The notes beneath the pieces were generated by a model. It worked only from the letters and a program-made list of their open reading frames with translations. It was not told where the DNA came from and ran no database searches. The translations under genes and the position numbers were made by a program. A DNA stretch of 64,000 nucleotides from a virus. This document shows, in pieces, positions 53,989 through 63,333 of this stretch (its first letter is position 1; every line of letters starts with the position of its first letter). The stretch is taken from the IMG/VR virus record IMGVR_UViG_3300042197_002762, positions 1 to 64,000 of that record; one strand, given 5' to 3'.

Positions 53989-54464
53989 TGTGGCAAAATT
54001 TAAAACATATTGCGAATAATGCGGCAGCTTTTTTAAGCTCTAGTAAAATTCCGCCTGGAACGCCCATCGAATTACAAGATTCGTTACGGAATCAAAATCA
54101 TTTTAAATCCAAAAAATTTTTCTTAGCATTTTCTTCTTTTATTGGATTGTTGGCTTTTTATTTGTTATCAGTGGGGATTTTATTTTTATTACCAAGTAAA
54201 AATGAATTGATTTCTGGTTATGTAACAATCTTTACAAAAACAATCGAGATTGTTGCAATAATAGTTGCCTCTTATATTGGCGTTCAAGCTGCTATTGATT
54301 TTAAATATGGAAGTTCTTCAAATACAAATTTAGATTCTATATTGACATCTGAGCAAAGAGAAGAAAAAATTATTGAAGAACAAACTGTAGTATACGCAGA
54401 AAAATACAAAAATGATCCATCATACGCACCACTAGATTGGGTATTTGAACAAGGGGTAGAATAA
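53988..54464 (+). CDS. Holin-like membrane protein
   Basis: A 158-residue protein. Two membrane helices (FLAFSSFIGLLAFYLLSVGILFLL, about 46-69; IEIVAIIVASYIGVQAAI, about 88-105) with a polar loop and a long acidic cytoplasmic tail. Start set at the ATG at 53988 (TAATG with the upstream stop); an earlier frame would overlap that gene. Next to the endolysin, it is the best holin candidate. Confidence 0.6.
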   Translation: MWQNLKHIANNAAAFLSSSKIPPGTPIELQDSLRNQNHFKSKKFFLAFSSFIGLLAFYLLSVGILFLLPSKNELISGYVTIFTKTIEIVAIIVASYIGVQAAIDFKYGSSSNTNLDSILTSEQREEKIIEEQTVVYAEKYKNDPSYAPLDWVFEQGVE

Positions 54465-54465
54465 T

Positions 54466-55161
54466 ATGAAAGTTTTACAAAAAGGTGATGTGAGTGAAGA
54501 AGTAAAACAATGGCAATTGTTTTTGCAAAGTGCTGGTTATAAAATTCCTTATGTTGATGGCGCGTTCGGTCCAGCTACAGAAAGAGAAACATTAAAATTT
54601 CAAGCTAAAAATGGTTTAAAACCAGATGGCGTTGTTGGCCCAAAAACTTGGAAATTTGTTACCACTGTTTCTAATAACACGCCGCTTTCTCAGCGTTGGC
54701 CAAAACAAGATTATACAAGTATGGTTAATTTTTATGGGCCTGTGGGGGAGAATACAACATCTTTAGAAATACCGTATCCAATGAAACTAGCTTGGGATAA
54801 GGGTACGACAATTAAAAAATTTACATGTCACCAAAAATGTGCAAAGAGTTTTTATAATGTTTTTGAAAAAGTATTAAAAACATATGGAGGTAAAGAAATT
54901 GAAAGATTAGGTTTAAATCTATTTGGCGGATGCCTCAACGTTAGAAAAATGCGCGGCGGTAATTCTTGGAGTACCCATTCTTGGTCTTGCGCGATAGATA
55001 TTGATCCCGATAGAAACCAGTTAAGATGGGGAAAAGACCGTGCAAAAATGGCACATCCTGATTTTAATAATTATTGGAAATTTGTTGAAGAAGAAGGCGG
55101 CGTTAGTTTAGGGCGTGAAAGAAATATGGATTTCCAACATTGGCAATTTGCAAGATTATAA
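54466..55161 (+). CDS. Endolysin: peptidoglycan-binding domain plus M15 (VanY-like) peptidase
   Basis: A 231-residue protein. N-terminal PG-binding_1 domain (about 1-68: GDVSEEVKQWQLFLQSAGY, VDGAFGPATERETLKFQ, GLKPDGVVGPKTW). C-terminal zinc peptidase of the M15/VanY type: GNSWSTHSWSCAIDIDPDRN with H and D ligands, and FQHWQF with the final His. It cuts peptide links in peptidoglycan. No signal peptide, so it depends on a holin. Confidence 0.88.
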   Translation: MKVLQKGDVSEEVKQWQLFLQSAGYKIPYVDGAFGPATERETLKFQAKNGLKPDGVVGPKTWKFVTTVSNNTPLSQRWPKQDYTSMVNFYGPVGENTTSLEIPYPMKLAWDKGTTIKKFTCHQKCAKSFYNVFEKVLKTYGGKEIERLGLNLFGGCLNVRKMRGGNSWSTHSWSCAIDIDPDRNQLRWGKDRAKMAHPDFNNYWKFVEEEGGVSLGRERNMDFQHWQFARL

Positions 55162-55180
55162 TAATAAATTATAAAATTAA

Positions 55181-55186
55181 GTGTAA
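55181..55186 (+). promoter_or_regulatory. GTGTAA late-promoter candidate for capsid operon
   Basis: TTAAGTGTAATTATTTTATAATATAAAAATG: GTGTAA then TATAAT, ending at the ATG of the protease/scaffold gene. Confidence 0.5.
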
Positions 55187-55204
55187 TTATTTTATAATAT
55201 AAAA

Positions 55205-56938
55205 ATGCCAATATACGAAGATATTCCAGTTGAAAATATTGATAAAAACATTGGGTTTGATTTATCAGATCTTCTTTTTTCATTCACTAGGCCAATTTCA
55301 TTATGCGCGATGCAAATTAATAAATGTGAAAATGATAAAATTATTGTTGGTAGCAAACTCAAAAATGTTGCCCTCTTAGAAGAACAAAGTGTAAATTTAC
55401 AAATGGATGCAATGAAAGATTTTAAATACTCAATTAAATTTGACGGAATAATTGTACAAGCGATGATTTCCTCCGATGAAGATAAATATTTAGCAGTCGC
55501 CTCAGTAGATCAATTAAAAGAATATCTTCCCAAAAATGTTGATCTTGATGTTAACCGCGATTTAATGGGCGTTGCCTTTGATGCTTTCGTTGTTAATCGT
55601 GGAAATAAAAATGGTCACATAATTAGCACTGATGTCGCGCTTGCGATGGTTGAGAATTTTATTAATAAACCATTTAATATAGAACATAATCGTAAAGTTG
55701 TGGTTGGTGTTTGTACTGGCTATGGTTTTAGCGAATTCGGTAGTAGTAAGCCATTAACTCTTGAAGAAGTAAAAGCTATGAAAGATCCTTTCAATGTAGT
55801 TCTTTCTGGCTATGTATGGAAAATTGTAAATCCAGAATTTGCTTCAGAGCTTGTTGAAAGTAGCGACCCATCTTCCAATAAATATCTTTCGGTAAGCGCA
55901 AGTTGGGAGCTTGGATTTAACGAATTTAATGTTGCTAAAGGTAATAAGAATTTAGCTGATGCAACTATTATAGAAAAAGAAGAAGAAATTGTAGAATTAA
56001 AAGATCGCCTTAAAGTCTTTGGTGGTAATGGGTATACAGAAGATGGCGAAATCGTTCTTTTAAATCTTCAAGGTAATGTTCTTCCTTTAGGTATCGGTTT
56101 TACAAATACTCCTGCCGCTGAAGTTAGCGGTGTTGTAATTTCTTACGACAAACCAAAAGACGAAGAGGCTGTAAAAGCCGTTGAGGACACCCAAGAAGAA
56201 GAAAACGTTGAATCTTCTGAAATTAAAATGAATAAAAAAAGTGTCCAAGAAGAAAATAATAATGTAAAAAATAATATGCAACTAAAAAATATTGATGATA
56301 TTACGGAAGATTCCATTAAGGAAGTTGCTGCAAGTCAAGTTCGTGAATTTATTTCGAACCGCATTGCAGACCTTGCTAAAGAATGGCAATCGAAAGTTGA
56401 AGAAAAAGAAACAGCACTTAAAGCCGCTGAAGATCAAATTGCTGAATTAAAAACCAGCCTTGAATCAATTAAAGCCGATAGTGAAAAAGTAAAAGAAGAA
56501 TTCACAAAGATTCAAGAAGACCTCAAAGCAAAAGAAATTGAAGCCAATTTCCAACGCCGCATGGCCTTGCTTGATGAAGAATTTGATCTTACTGATGAAG
56601 ATCGTAGTATCATCGCAGAAGATTTAAACGCCATTGAGAATGATGAACAATTCGAAAAATGGTATAAGAAGTTCTCTACATTCGCAGCCGCAAAGAAAAA
56701 AATGGCTAAAGCCGAAAAGAAAGAAGACTACAAAAAAGAAGAAATGAAAGACGAAGAGAAAATGAAAGAAGAAAAAGCTTCGGAAGTAGTCGCTAGCGAA
56801 CAAAAAACTGTAGAAGAAGTAATTTCGGGTGCAGAGGTAAAGGAAGAAGTTCTTCCAAACGCTTCCTCTCCTCAAGAAGTATCGTTGGTTGATAAAATCA
56901 GCGCTGCTTTCAATAAAAACAGCGTAAAAATTAAATAA
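55205..56938 (+). CDS. Prohead protease fused to scaffold
   Basis: A 577-residue protein. The N-terminal half (about 1-245) resembles phage prohead protease or core proteins, with NKPFNIEHNRKVVVGVCTGYG carrying a possible catalytic His and SASWELGFNEF. The C-terminal half (about 380-577) is a long Lys/Glu-rich coiled coil like a scaffolding protein. Such fusions process the capsid while templating its assembly. The active-site Ser is not clear from motifs. Confidence 0.6.
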   Translation: MPIYEDIPVENIDKNIGFDLSDLLFSFTRPISLCAMQINKCENDKIIVGSKLKNVALLEEQSVNLQMDAMKDFKYSIKFDGIIVQAMISSDEDKYLAVASVDQLKEYLPKNVDLDVNRDLMGVAFDAFVVNRGNKNGHIISTDVALAMVENFINKPFNIEHNRKVVVGVCTGYGFSEFGSSKPLTLEEVKAMKDPFNVVLSGYVWKIVNPEFASELVESSDPSSNKYLSVSASWELGFNEFNVAKGNKNLADATIIEKEEEIVELKDRLKVFGGNGYTEDGEIVLLNLQGNVLPLGIGFTNTPAAEVSGVVISYDKPKDEEAVKAVEDTQEEENVESSEIKMNKKSVQEENNNVKNNMQLKNIDDITEDSIKEVAASQVREFISNRIADLAKEWQSKVEEKETALKAAEDQIAELKTSLESIKADSEKVKEEFTKIQEDLKAKEIEANFQRRMALLDEEFDLTDEDRSIIAEDLNAIENDEQFEKWYKKFSTFAAAKKKMAKAEKKEDYKKEEMKDEEKMKEEKASEVVASEQKTVEEVISGAEVKEEVLPNASSPQEVSLVDKISAAFNKNSVKIK

Positions 56939-56958
56939 ATAGAAAGAAATAAAATATT

Positions 56959-57495
56959 ATGGCAAATTTAAAACCATTCAGAGACTATGATGAGCATGAT
57001 GTTATTAACCTTTTTGCTGTAAACTCAGCTTCCTTAAATAAAGGAACTGTAGTTGTAGCAAATGGTAATGGCGTTGATCTCAAAAATAATCTTAGTTTAG
57101 ATAACCTTTCTCAATACGGAAACACTCTTTCCGCACAATTCAATGTTCCTTGGACCGTTAGCGCTGCACCTTCGGGTACTGCCAAAGGCCAAATCGTTGG
57201 ATTATTGCTCAAAGACGTTCGTTCTGTAGACGAGAATGGAGAACAGTTACTTTTCAGACCACGCAAGGCCGCAGAGATGGATGTCATCGTAAGTGGTCAA
57301 GCTTGCCCAATTTTAACAAAAGGGCTTGTACTTGTGAATGGTATTGTTGGAACCCCAGGAGTTGGAAGCGGCGCTGCTGTTTCTGATGCTGGGAACGGTG
57401 ATCTTAAAGTTGTATCTTATGCAAACGCAACAGTTGGTAAATTCCTTGGTCCTAAAAATGATGAAGGATATGCCCTCTTAAAGGTAGAACTCTAA
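56959..57495 (+). CDS. Head decoration or stabilising protein
   Basis: A 178-residue beta-type protein between the scaffold and the major capsid gene, the usual place for head decoration (gpD-like) proteins. Motifs such as LNKGTVVVANGNGVDL and GKFLGPKNDEGYALLKVEL fit beta-tulip-like decoration proteins. Position is the main support. Followed by an AT-rich gap and the capsid gene. Confidence 0.6.
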   Translation: MANLKPFRDYDEHDVINLFAVNSASLNKGTVVVANGNGVDLKNNLSLDNLSQYGNTLSAQFNVPWTVSAAPSGTAKGQIVGLLLKDVRSVDENGEQLLFRPRKAAEMDVIVSGQACPILTKGLVLVNGIVGTPGVGSGAAVSDAGNGDLKVVSYANATVGKFLGPKNDEGYALLKVEL

Positions 57496-57520
57496 TAAAA
57501 AAAATAAAGAAATAAAAAAT

Positions 57521-58645
57521 ATGAAAATTCAATTTGATAAAAACCCAGAGCAAATCGAGCTTATCAAAGCTCTTGCTTCAGATAACAAAACTGTAGCTAT
57601 GGAAGCCCAAGACGCTTTCGCAGCTTTCATCAGTGAAGTTATCCAGCAAGTTCTTTTACAAGCTGGTTCCGCTCCTATGATTTACAGAGACGTAGAATTT
57701 GATGAAGATGATTCACCTTCGATTCCTCTTGATCTTTACTATGGTCTTAATGAAGGGCACATCAGCGTATGGAGCCAAACTGTTGGTGGCGGATTGCCAA
57801 CCAATTTCGTACAAGGTATGCAAGAAATGAAAATCAACACCTATCGTCTTGATAGTGCGATTTCCATGGACAAGCGCTATGTACGTAGAGCACGCTTAGA
57901 CGTTGTTGCTGCTGGTTTAGAACGTATGGCCAATGAAATTCTTATTAAACAAGAACGTAATGCTTGGGCTGTTATTCTTAAGCTTTTAGCTGACGCTACA
58001 ACTAATGGTAGTAAACATGTTTTCCGTACCGGAACAGCTGGAACTTTCCAACTCGACGACATGAACAAATTATGGACATTGGTTCGTAGATTAAACACTG
58101 CTTACACAGGTGGAACTCCACAAGGTTTACAAAGCCGTGGATTAACAGACATCTTCGTAAGTCCAGAAATCAAAGAACAAATTCGTGCATTCGCTTATCA
58201 GCCAATGAATACACGCGCCGGAACAGTTGCTACAAGTGGTGCTACCGCAGTACCTCTTCCTGACAGCATCCGTGAAGATATCTATCGTGCCGCTGGTACG
58301 AACGAAATCTTCGGCGTAACAATTCATGAATTGCTCGAACTCGGTGAAGGCCGTAAATACAATGACTTGTTCGATACCTTTGCTGGTTCGACACAATTCA
58401 ATACTTATGGTCAAGCTGGTGGAACAACTTTCACAAGCGCAACCGATGAATTAATTCTTGGTATTGATGCTAGCCGTAACGCTTTCTTGCGCCCAGTCGC
58501 AATTCAAAGCGAAAGCCGTGGTCAAGTCAAGGTTCTTCCTGACGATCAATTCTTGGCTCGTAGCCAAAAAGTTGGTTTCTACAGTTTCGTAGAAGAAGGC
58601 CGCGTAGCCGTTGACGCTCGTGCAGCTGTTGGTTTAATTGTATAA
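57521..58645 (+). CDS. Major capsid protein
   Basis: A 374-residue protein followed by a strong terminator. It contains features of HK97-fold capsid proteins: an N-terminal helical arm, a long E-loop-like region (PLDLYYGLNEGHISVWSQTVGG), a helix with RRARLDVVAAGLERMANE, and a beta-rich A-domain. Codon use is more biased to strong codons than neighbours, as for a highly expressed gene. Confidence 0.8.
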   Translation: MKIQFDKNPEQIELIKALASDNKTVAMEAQDAFAAFISEVIQQVLLQAGSAPMIYRDVEFDEDDSPSIPLDLYYGLNEGHISVWSQTVGGGLPTNFVQGMQEMKINTYRLDSAISMDKRYVRRARLDVVAAGLERMANEILIKQERNAWAVILKLLADATTNGSKHVFRTGTAGTFQLDDMNKLWTLVRRLNTAYTGGTPQGLQSRGLTDIFVSPEIKEQIRAFAYQPMNTRAGTVATSGATAVPLPDSIREDIYRAAGTNEIFGVTIHELLELGEGRKYNDLFDTFAGSTQFNTYGQAGGTTFTSATDELILGIDASRNAFLRPVAIQSESRGQVKVLPDDQFLARSQKVGFYSFVEEGRVAVDARAAVGLIV

Positions 58646-58670
58646 TTAAACTTAATAGTTTAAAAATTAA

Positions 58671-58699
58671 GGGCCACCCGCAAGGGTGGCTCTTTTTTT
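58671..58699 (+). terminator. Intrinsic terminator after the capsid gene
   Basis: GCCACCC (58673-58679), GCAA tetraloop, GGGTGGC (58684-58690), then TCTTTTTTT. Confidence 0.95.
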
Positions 58700-58745
58700 G
58701 TAAAAAAATTAGATTATTTTTATATTAAATGTAATAATATTTAAG

Positions 58746-59123
58746 ATGAATACTCAAGTTAAAAAGAAAAGGGGTCGCCCATCCAAAAAAGATATGCTTC
58801 AAATTCATGGAAAAGAAGAAAAAACTGTTAAACAACCATCTTCTTTAGATGAAATTTTAGGCGAAACTCTTTCAATATACACAGCTACAAGTTCCGAACA
58901 ATATCGTGGACAATTGGCTGAAATGAACATGACGGACTTACAGTCTCATGCTTACAAAATCGGTCTTATGCCAACACCAGATCGTAAAGTTCTTACGGAT
59001 CGTTTAGTTCAAGAATTCATTAAATGGAATTCAAGATATGGAAGTAATGTTATTGAAGGTGATATCAAATCTATTGATGACTTAGATGCTAGAGCCCGAA
59101 AGATCTTAAGAGAAGGCGCTTAA
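58746..59123 (+). CDS. AT-hook and SAP-like protein of the head-tail region
   Basis: A 125-residue protein. It opens with an AT-hook-like KKKRGRPSKKD and has a SAP-like helix pair MNMTDLQSHAYKIGLMPTPDRKVLTDRLVQEF. Both suggest DNA contact, possibly a head completion protein near the portal. An AATGTAATAATA box lies just upstream. Confidence 0.6.
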   Translation: MNTQVKKKRGRPSKKDMLQIHGKEEKTVKQPSSLDEILGETLSIYTATSSEQYRGQLAEMNMTDLQSHAYKIGLMPTPDRKVLTDRLVQEFIKWNSRYGSNVIEGDIKSIDDLDARARKILREGA

Positions 59124-59142
59124 TTCTTGTGTAAAATAATAT

Positions 59143-59676
59143 GTGAACTGTACATATTCTTTTTCTCAATTTATAAATAGCGTATATAACGATTTAGGTA
59201 ATCCTGTGTCTTATCCATCAAGTCGTTTATCTGGATGGTTTTTAGATAGCTCAAATGCGGGAAAATTAAATAACTTAATTGGTACGCACATTTCTGGGGT
59301 TTGTTTTCAAAATTCTTCTGGAACAATTACTGGTTATGGTTTAATGCCAGAACCATCTTCTGATCAATATTCTATTTATAAGATGATATTCGACTGTGAA
59401 TATTTTAAAAGTGAAGCAAGATCTGTAGCGGCTAGATCTATAACTGTTGGAAATGACTGGACAGATTTAAAAGAGGGAGACAGTACTATTAAAAAAATTA
59501 ATAAGAATGAAATATCGAAGAACTTACGAGGGTTAGCTCAAGATTGTAAAGCTGAATTAGATAAAGCCGTAAAAATGTATCTTAAATATAATGCAATTCC
59601 TGATCAAGTTGTTGGAGATGATACGCAAGGCGTGTCTCATTATATAATTCAAGAATATCAAAGAACCCTAAATTAA
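59143..59676 (+). CDS. Head-tail connector region protein
   Basis: A 177-residue protein with a GTG start at 59143; no ATG is available in frame upstream of the conserved region. Helical, acidic C-terminal half. A GTGTAAAA box lies 12 nt before. Its position after the capsid suggests a connector or completion protein. Family not recognised. Confidence 0.55.
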   Translation: MNCTYSFSQFINSVYNDLGNPVSYPSSRLSGWFLDSSNAGKLNNLIGTHISGVCFQNSSGTITGYGLMPEPSSDQYSIYKMIFDCEYFKSEARSVAARSITVGNDWTDLKEGDSTIKKINKNEISKNLRGLAQDCKAELDKAVKMYLKYNAIPDQVVGDDTQGVSHYIIQEYQRTLN

Positions 59677-59677
59677 T

Positions 59678-60109
59678 ATGCCAAGTCTTGTATCAAATGA
59701 AGAAAAATTAGCATGGGGAAATGAATTTAATAATATTCATGATACATTCGCGCGGCCAGTTACTGCTTGGAAAACTCCAGAACGTGTAGTTGTGTCTAGC
59801 GATCCAAATTATAATTTTTTATATAATGATCAGGAATCTATAGAGGTAACCTATATTCCTATTAGTGGTACTTTTGATTGTCGTATACAATGGAAAGACC
59901 CATCTAAAATGATGGGCTGGCCAGAAATTCGTGAAGAAGTGCGTGGTAATATTTGTAGAATAAAAGCTAAAAAAGATTTTGTAGATTTTATTAGTGATGC
60001 TGAAAAAATTGAGATTGACGGTCGTCCAGTCCAAGCCCTTGGCACTAACAGGCCACACGGACTTTTTAATATAGATTTTTATACTATGTTTTTTAAGGAG
60101 AGCGAATAA
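59678..60109 (+). CDS. Head-tail connector region protein
   Basis: A 143-residue beta-rich protein (ESIEVTYIPISGTFDCRIQWKDP) starting 1 nt after the preceding gene. Typical size for a head closure or stopper protein, but no family is recognised. Its stop overlaps the next ATG (TAATGG). Confidence 0.55.
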   Translation: MPSLVSNEEKLAWGNEFNNIHDTFARPVTAWKTPERVVVSSDPNYNFLYNDQESIEVTYIPISGTFDCRIQWKDPSKMMGWPEIREEVRGNICRIKAKKDFVDFISDAEKIEIDGRPVQALGTNRPHGLFNIDFYTMFFKESE

Positions 60110-60690
60110 TGGCTGGCACAATAAATAAAAAATTAATAGATAAAGAAATTTTTAACAGTCGTGCTGTCAAAAAAATGGTTCGAGATATGGTAAAAGTAGA
60201 AGTTGAAAAAGAGAAAGCTTTATTTCGCTCAGAATTTGAGTCACACCCAGTAACACAAGAAATTGAAGGTGGGGAAAGTGCTTCTAATATTTCTGGTACT
60301 CTTGGTGGTTATGGAAATCTATTTTCTTTTTTAGGCTTTAATAGAGGCGCAAACCCAACGACTCCTGTTAAAATTTTAATTAAAAAAATCTTACTAGATC
60401 GTAAAGTGCAAAGTACTAAAAATGGTTTTAAAATAAATGTGAATGTTCCATCTAAAGATGAATTCGGCGCGGTGGCACGATTGCCTTGGGAAGGCGGTCG
60501 GAGTTGGTTATTAGATATGGAACGGGGCATATCAGGTTTAGGTTCCTTTTTATATGGACGTTTTGAAGCTTCACGCTCTGGCGGCGGTATACAAAGTAAA
60601 TATAAATATTCTAATCGCGTATTTCGTCCTGTAAAATATTTTAGCCAAATGTATGTAAAATTTCTTAAAAGATTGTCATCAATAAAATGA
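60109..60690 (+). CDS. Tail completion region protein
   Basis: A 193-residue basic protein; N-terminal helix, then a Gly-rich segment and a basic C-terminus. Strong Shine-Dalgarno (AAGGAG). It resembles neck or tail completion proteins in size and place. Overlaps the next gene by ATGA. Confidence 0.55.
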   Translation: MAGTINKKLIDKEIFNSRAVKKMVRDMVKVEVEKEKALFRSEFESHPVTQEIEGGESASNISGTLGGYGNLFSFLGFNRGANPTTPVKILIKKILLDRKVQSTKNGFKINVNVPSKDEFGAVARLPWEGGRSWLLDMERGISGLGSFLYGRFEASRSGGGIQSKYKYSNRVFRPVKYFSQMYVKFLKRLSSIK

Positions 60691-61850
60691 AAGCAACTTA
60701 CATAACAAATTTAATGTCAAGTTTTTATTTATGGTTAGACCATGAAATTTTAACTCGTGGAGAAGCTTTTATAAATTATAGTGGTAAACTATATAACTCT
60801 CCAGATCCGAATTTTCCAACAAATTCAGTTTATAGCGCGCCATTTCGTCAATGGGTATATGATAGTAGCGTTCCAAATGCCAATATTCCTTCTGGAGTTT
60901 TTGTGAATGGAAATTATCTCAATCGTGGGACAAGTGGTTTAAATATTGATTTTAATAAGGGGCGCGTGATTTTAAATAGCGGTATTAATTCTAATAATAT
61001 TACAACCAGTTATAGTTTAAAAGAATATAATATATATTATACGGATGAACGTGAAGAAAAATTACTTTTCGAAAAAGCTTATAATGTTACTCCTAAAGTA
61101 ACACAAGTAACTGGGGGTTTAGGTTATTTAGATACCCCATATCCATGTATATTTATCAAACATCGTATGGGAGAAAATATCCCATTCGCTTTTGGTGGTG
61201 AAGAGTCTACAGAGACAATGATTCGCTGTATAGTATTAGCATCGAATAGTTTTTCATTAGATGGTCTTATTTCTATTTTAAGTGATAGTGCCAGAAAAGT
61301 TTTTCCTGTATTTAGTTCTGAAGATTTTCCGTTTAATTATTTTGGAGATTTTAAATTAAGTAATAATTTTAATTATTCTAATTTATGTAAAAATCAACAA
61401 TCAAATAGTCTTGTATATATTGATCGCGTCACAGTTTCAAAATTAGATGAGATTGATAATGCGAAAATTAATAAAAAATGTGTGGCCGCTATTGTGGATT
61501 TTGAATTGTCAGATTTAAGATTCCCAAGAATTTATGATCAGGTTTCTGAACAAGTTTCTCCAGGTTTACTTTCAAGTGTTAATGTTCAAAATGGGGGCTG
61601 GGGTAATTTAAATGGAACGTTTAATTATACCACTTTATTTCAAGGCAAGCCTTATTATAATAAGGATGGTGTTAGTAGTTGGTTTATAGCGTGGTTTGAA
61701 AACCAATGGAATATTTTTGATTTTTCAGAAAATGGTCTAGATGCGATTTATTGGAGTCCAGAAGATGTGCTATATCCATGGATGGTAAAAACTTGGTTTA
61801 CGATTAATAGCGCTTATTTACCAGTTCCTAAAGTAAATCAAATTATTTAA
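60687..61850 (+). CDS. Structural protein upstream of tail tube
   Basis: A 387-residue protein rich in Asn, Tyr and Ser. No family recognised. Its position between completion proteins and the tail tube suggests a tail terminator or baseplate-type structural role. ATGA overlap with the preceding gene. Confidence 0.5.
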   Translation: MKATYITNLMSSFYLWLDHEILTRGEAFINYSGKLYNSPDPNFPTNSVYSAPFRQWVYDSSVPNANIPSGVFVNGNYLNRGTSGLNIDFNKGRVILNSGINSNNITTSYSLKEYNIYYTDEREEKLLFEKAYNVTPKVTQVTGGLGYLDTPYPCIFIKHRMGENIPFAFGGEESTETMIRCIVLASNSFSLDGLISILSDSARKVFPVFSSEDFPFNYFGDFKLSNNFNYSNLCKNQQSNSLVYIDRVTVSKLDEIDNAKINKKCVAAIVDFELSDLRFPRIYDQVSEQVSPGLLSSVNVQNGGWGNLNGTFNYTTLFQGKPYYNKDGVSSWFIAWFENQWNIFDFSENGLDAIYWSPEDVLYPWMVKTWFTINSAYLPVPKVNQII

Positions 61851-61900
61851 TAATTAAATTTATAGAGTGTCTTTAATAAAAATGTAATGTAATTATAAGT

Positions 61901-63007
61901 ATGGCAAGAAATAGAACAATTTACCAAGTATTAGCTCTTTATGCAAGTCAAGTTACAGCCGTAACAGGAATGCAAACAGGAGTAAATGATGTCAAACAGC
62001 TCTCTCGTGTTCAAAATTTTGATGAAGATTTTACACGTAACTTCACGGACGTTAACCAATTCGGTAACTTAGCCGCTATTGACCGTATCGAAACTGAAAA
62101 TCCAGATGTTACAGCCAGTTTTTCTTATTATGTTACAAATGGTCAAAATGAAAAATTCTTAGGTTTAAATGTTTATCCAAGTGGTACAGCTGAAGCCAAT
62201 TTACGTTCTTGTATTTCCGGATTGCTTACAAAAGCGACTGATGAAAAAAATTACTACCTCTTAATTGCTGACGAAGGTAATGATGCTGCTGGATATGCTG
62301 GGGCAACTACTGGCGTCATTGGAGTTGGAAATGGATTCTTAACATCTTATAGCGTAAACGCTGCTGTGGGTGAAATTGCAACCGCAGAAATTGAGGTTGA
62401 AGGTTTGAATATTCGTGTGTACGGAAACGCAACTGGAACCCCAGTAATCCCAGCTGTTAACCCAGTTGATGGATCAAATGTTACTGGTAGTTTCTTTAAG
62501 CTTCCACAAGCTACAGCTATTACAGGTGCTGGAATTCCAACGGCCTTACAACCTGGAGATATCGTATTCAATCTTCCAGCCGATAGCACAATTGGTTTTA
62601 CAGAAACAGACTTGAAAGTTCAAGATTTTACTCTTTCTTTCGATCTTGCCCGTACTCCTTTACAAAAACTTGGTAACCGTTTTGCGTTCTCTCGTGAAAT
62701 TGATTTTCCAGTTACAGCTACGTTAGAAGTTAATGCTGAAGTCGGTGATCTTAAAGATGGCAACTTATCTGATATCCTTTGTAGCGAAACTCTTAAAAAC
62801 TTCTCGATCTTGATGAAAGAGCCTGGTTGTGGAGCAACAAAGCCCACAGCAATTGCATATGTTTTTAAAGGCGCAAAACTAGTTTCACAAAGCTTCTCAA
62901 GTGCTATCGGTGATAATGCTACAATGACAGCCACCTATGAAGTTCAATTATCTGGCCCACAAGACACAGAAAAAGGTATCTTCATTTCTGGTAGTATTTT
63001 ATCATAA
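61901..63007 (+). CDS. Major tail tube protein
   Basis: A 368-residue beta-rich protein after the connector genes and before a strong terminator, the usual place of the tube protein. It has TASFSYYVTNGQNEKFLGLNVY, a mid Gly/Thr/Pro-rich loop (TGTPVIPAVNPVDG) and a tube-like C-terminus. Long for a siphovirus tube protein, perhaps with an extra surface domain in the middle. No sheath-like gene is visible in the window, so contractile or non-contractile is open. Confidence 0.7.
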   Translation: MARNRTIYQVLALYASQVTAVTGMQTGVNDVKQLSRVQNFDEDFTRNFTDVNQFGNLAAIDRIETENPDVTASFSYYVTNGQNEKFLGLNVYPSGTAEANLRSCISGLLTKATDEKNYYLLIADEGNDAAGYAGATTGVIGVGNGFLTSYSVNAAVGEIATAEIEVEGLNIRVYGNATGTPVIPAVNPVDGSNVTGSFFKLPQATAITGAGIPTALQPGDIVFNLPADSTIGFTETDLKVQDFTLSFDLARTPLQKLGNRFAFSREIDFPVTATLEVNAEVGDLKDGNLSDILCSETLKNFSILMKEPGCGATKPTAIAYVFKGAKLVSQSFSSAIGDNATMTATYEVQLSGPQDTEKGIFISGSILS

Positions 63008-63032
63008 GTTAAATTATTCATAAAAAAATTAA

Positions 63033-63060
63033 TGGGCACTTTCGGGTGCCCATTTTTTTT
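63033..63060 (+). terminator. Intrinsic terminator after tail tube gene
   Basis: TGGGCAC (63033-63039) pairs with GTGCCCA (63046-63052) followed by eight T. Confidence 0.95.
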
Positions 63061-63099
63061 GTTTGGTGTAATTGTTTGTAGGTAAAAGGTTTGTAAAGG

Positions 63100-63324
63100 A
63101 TGAATATTGATTTAAATGATCTAGTTAAAGGTTTCGTCTATAGAGACGTTAAAAAATTATATTTAAGTTTTTTATATTCTTTAGAAGATCTTAAAAGCCA
63201 AGATAAAATCAGTGATGATGAATTCCAGAGAATGCGTAAACGTGTTCTTGATTATGGAAATAATTGTTACAGAAATATAGAAGAAGAATTAGATAATTTT
63301 GATTTTAAACTAAAAGAAAAATAA
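63100..63324 (+). CDS. Small helical protein after tail tube
   Basis: A 74-residue helical protein with acidic coiled-coil C-terminus, in the position of a tail assembly chaperone. GTGTAA box at 63065. Family not recognised. Confidence 0.55.
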   Translation: MNIDLNDLVKGFVYRDVKKLYLSFLYSLEDLKSQDKISDDEFQRMRKRVLDYGNNCYRNIEEELDNFDFKLKEK

Positions 63325-63333
63325 TATAAATAT

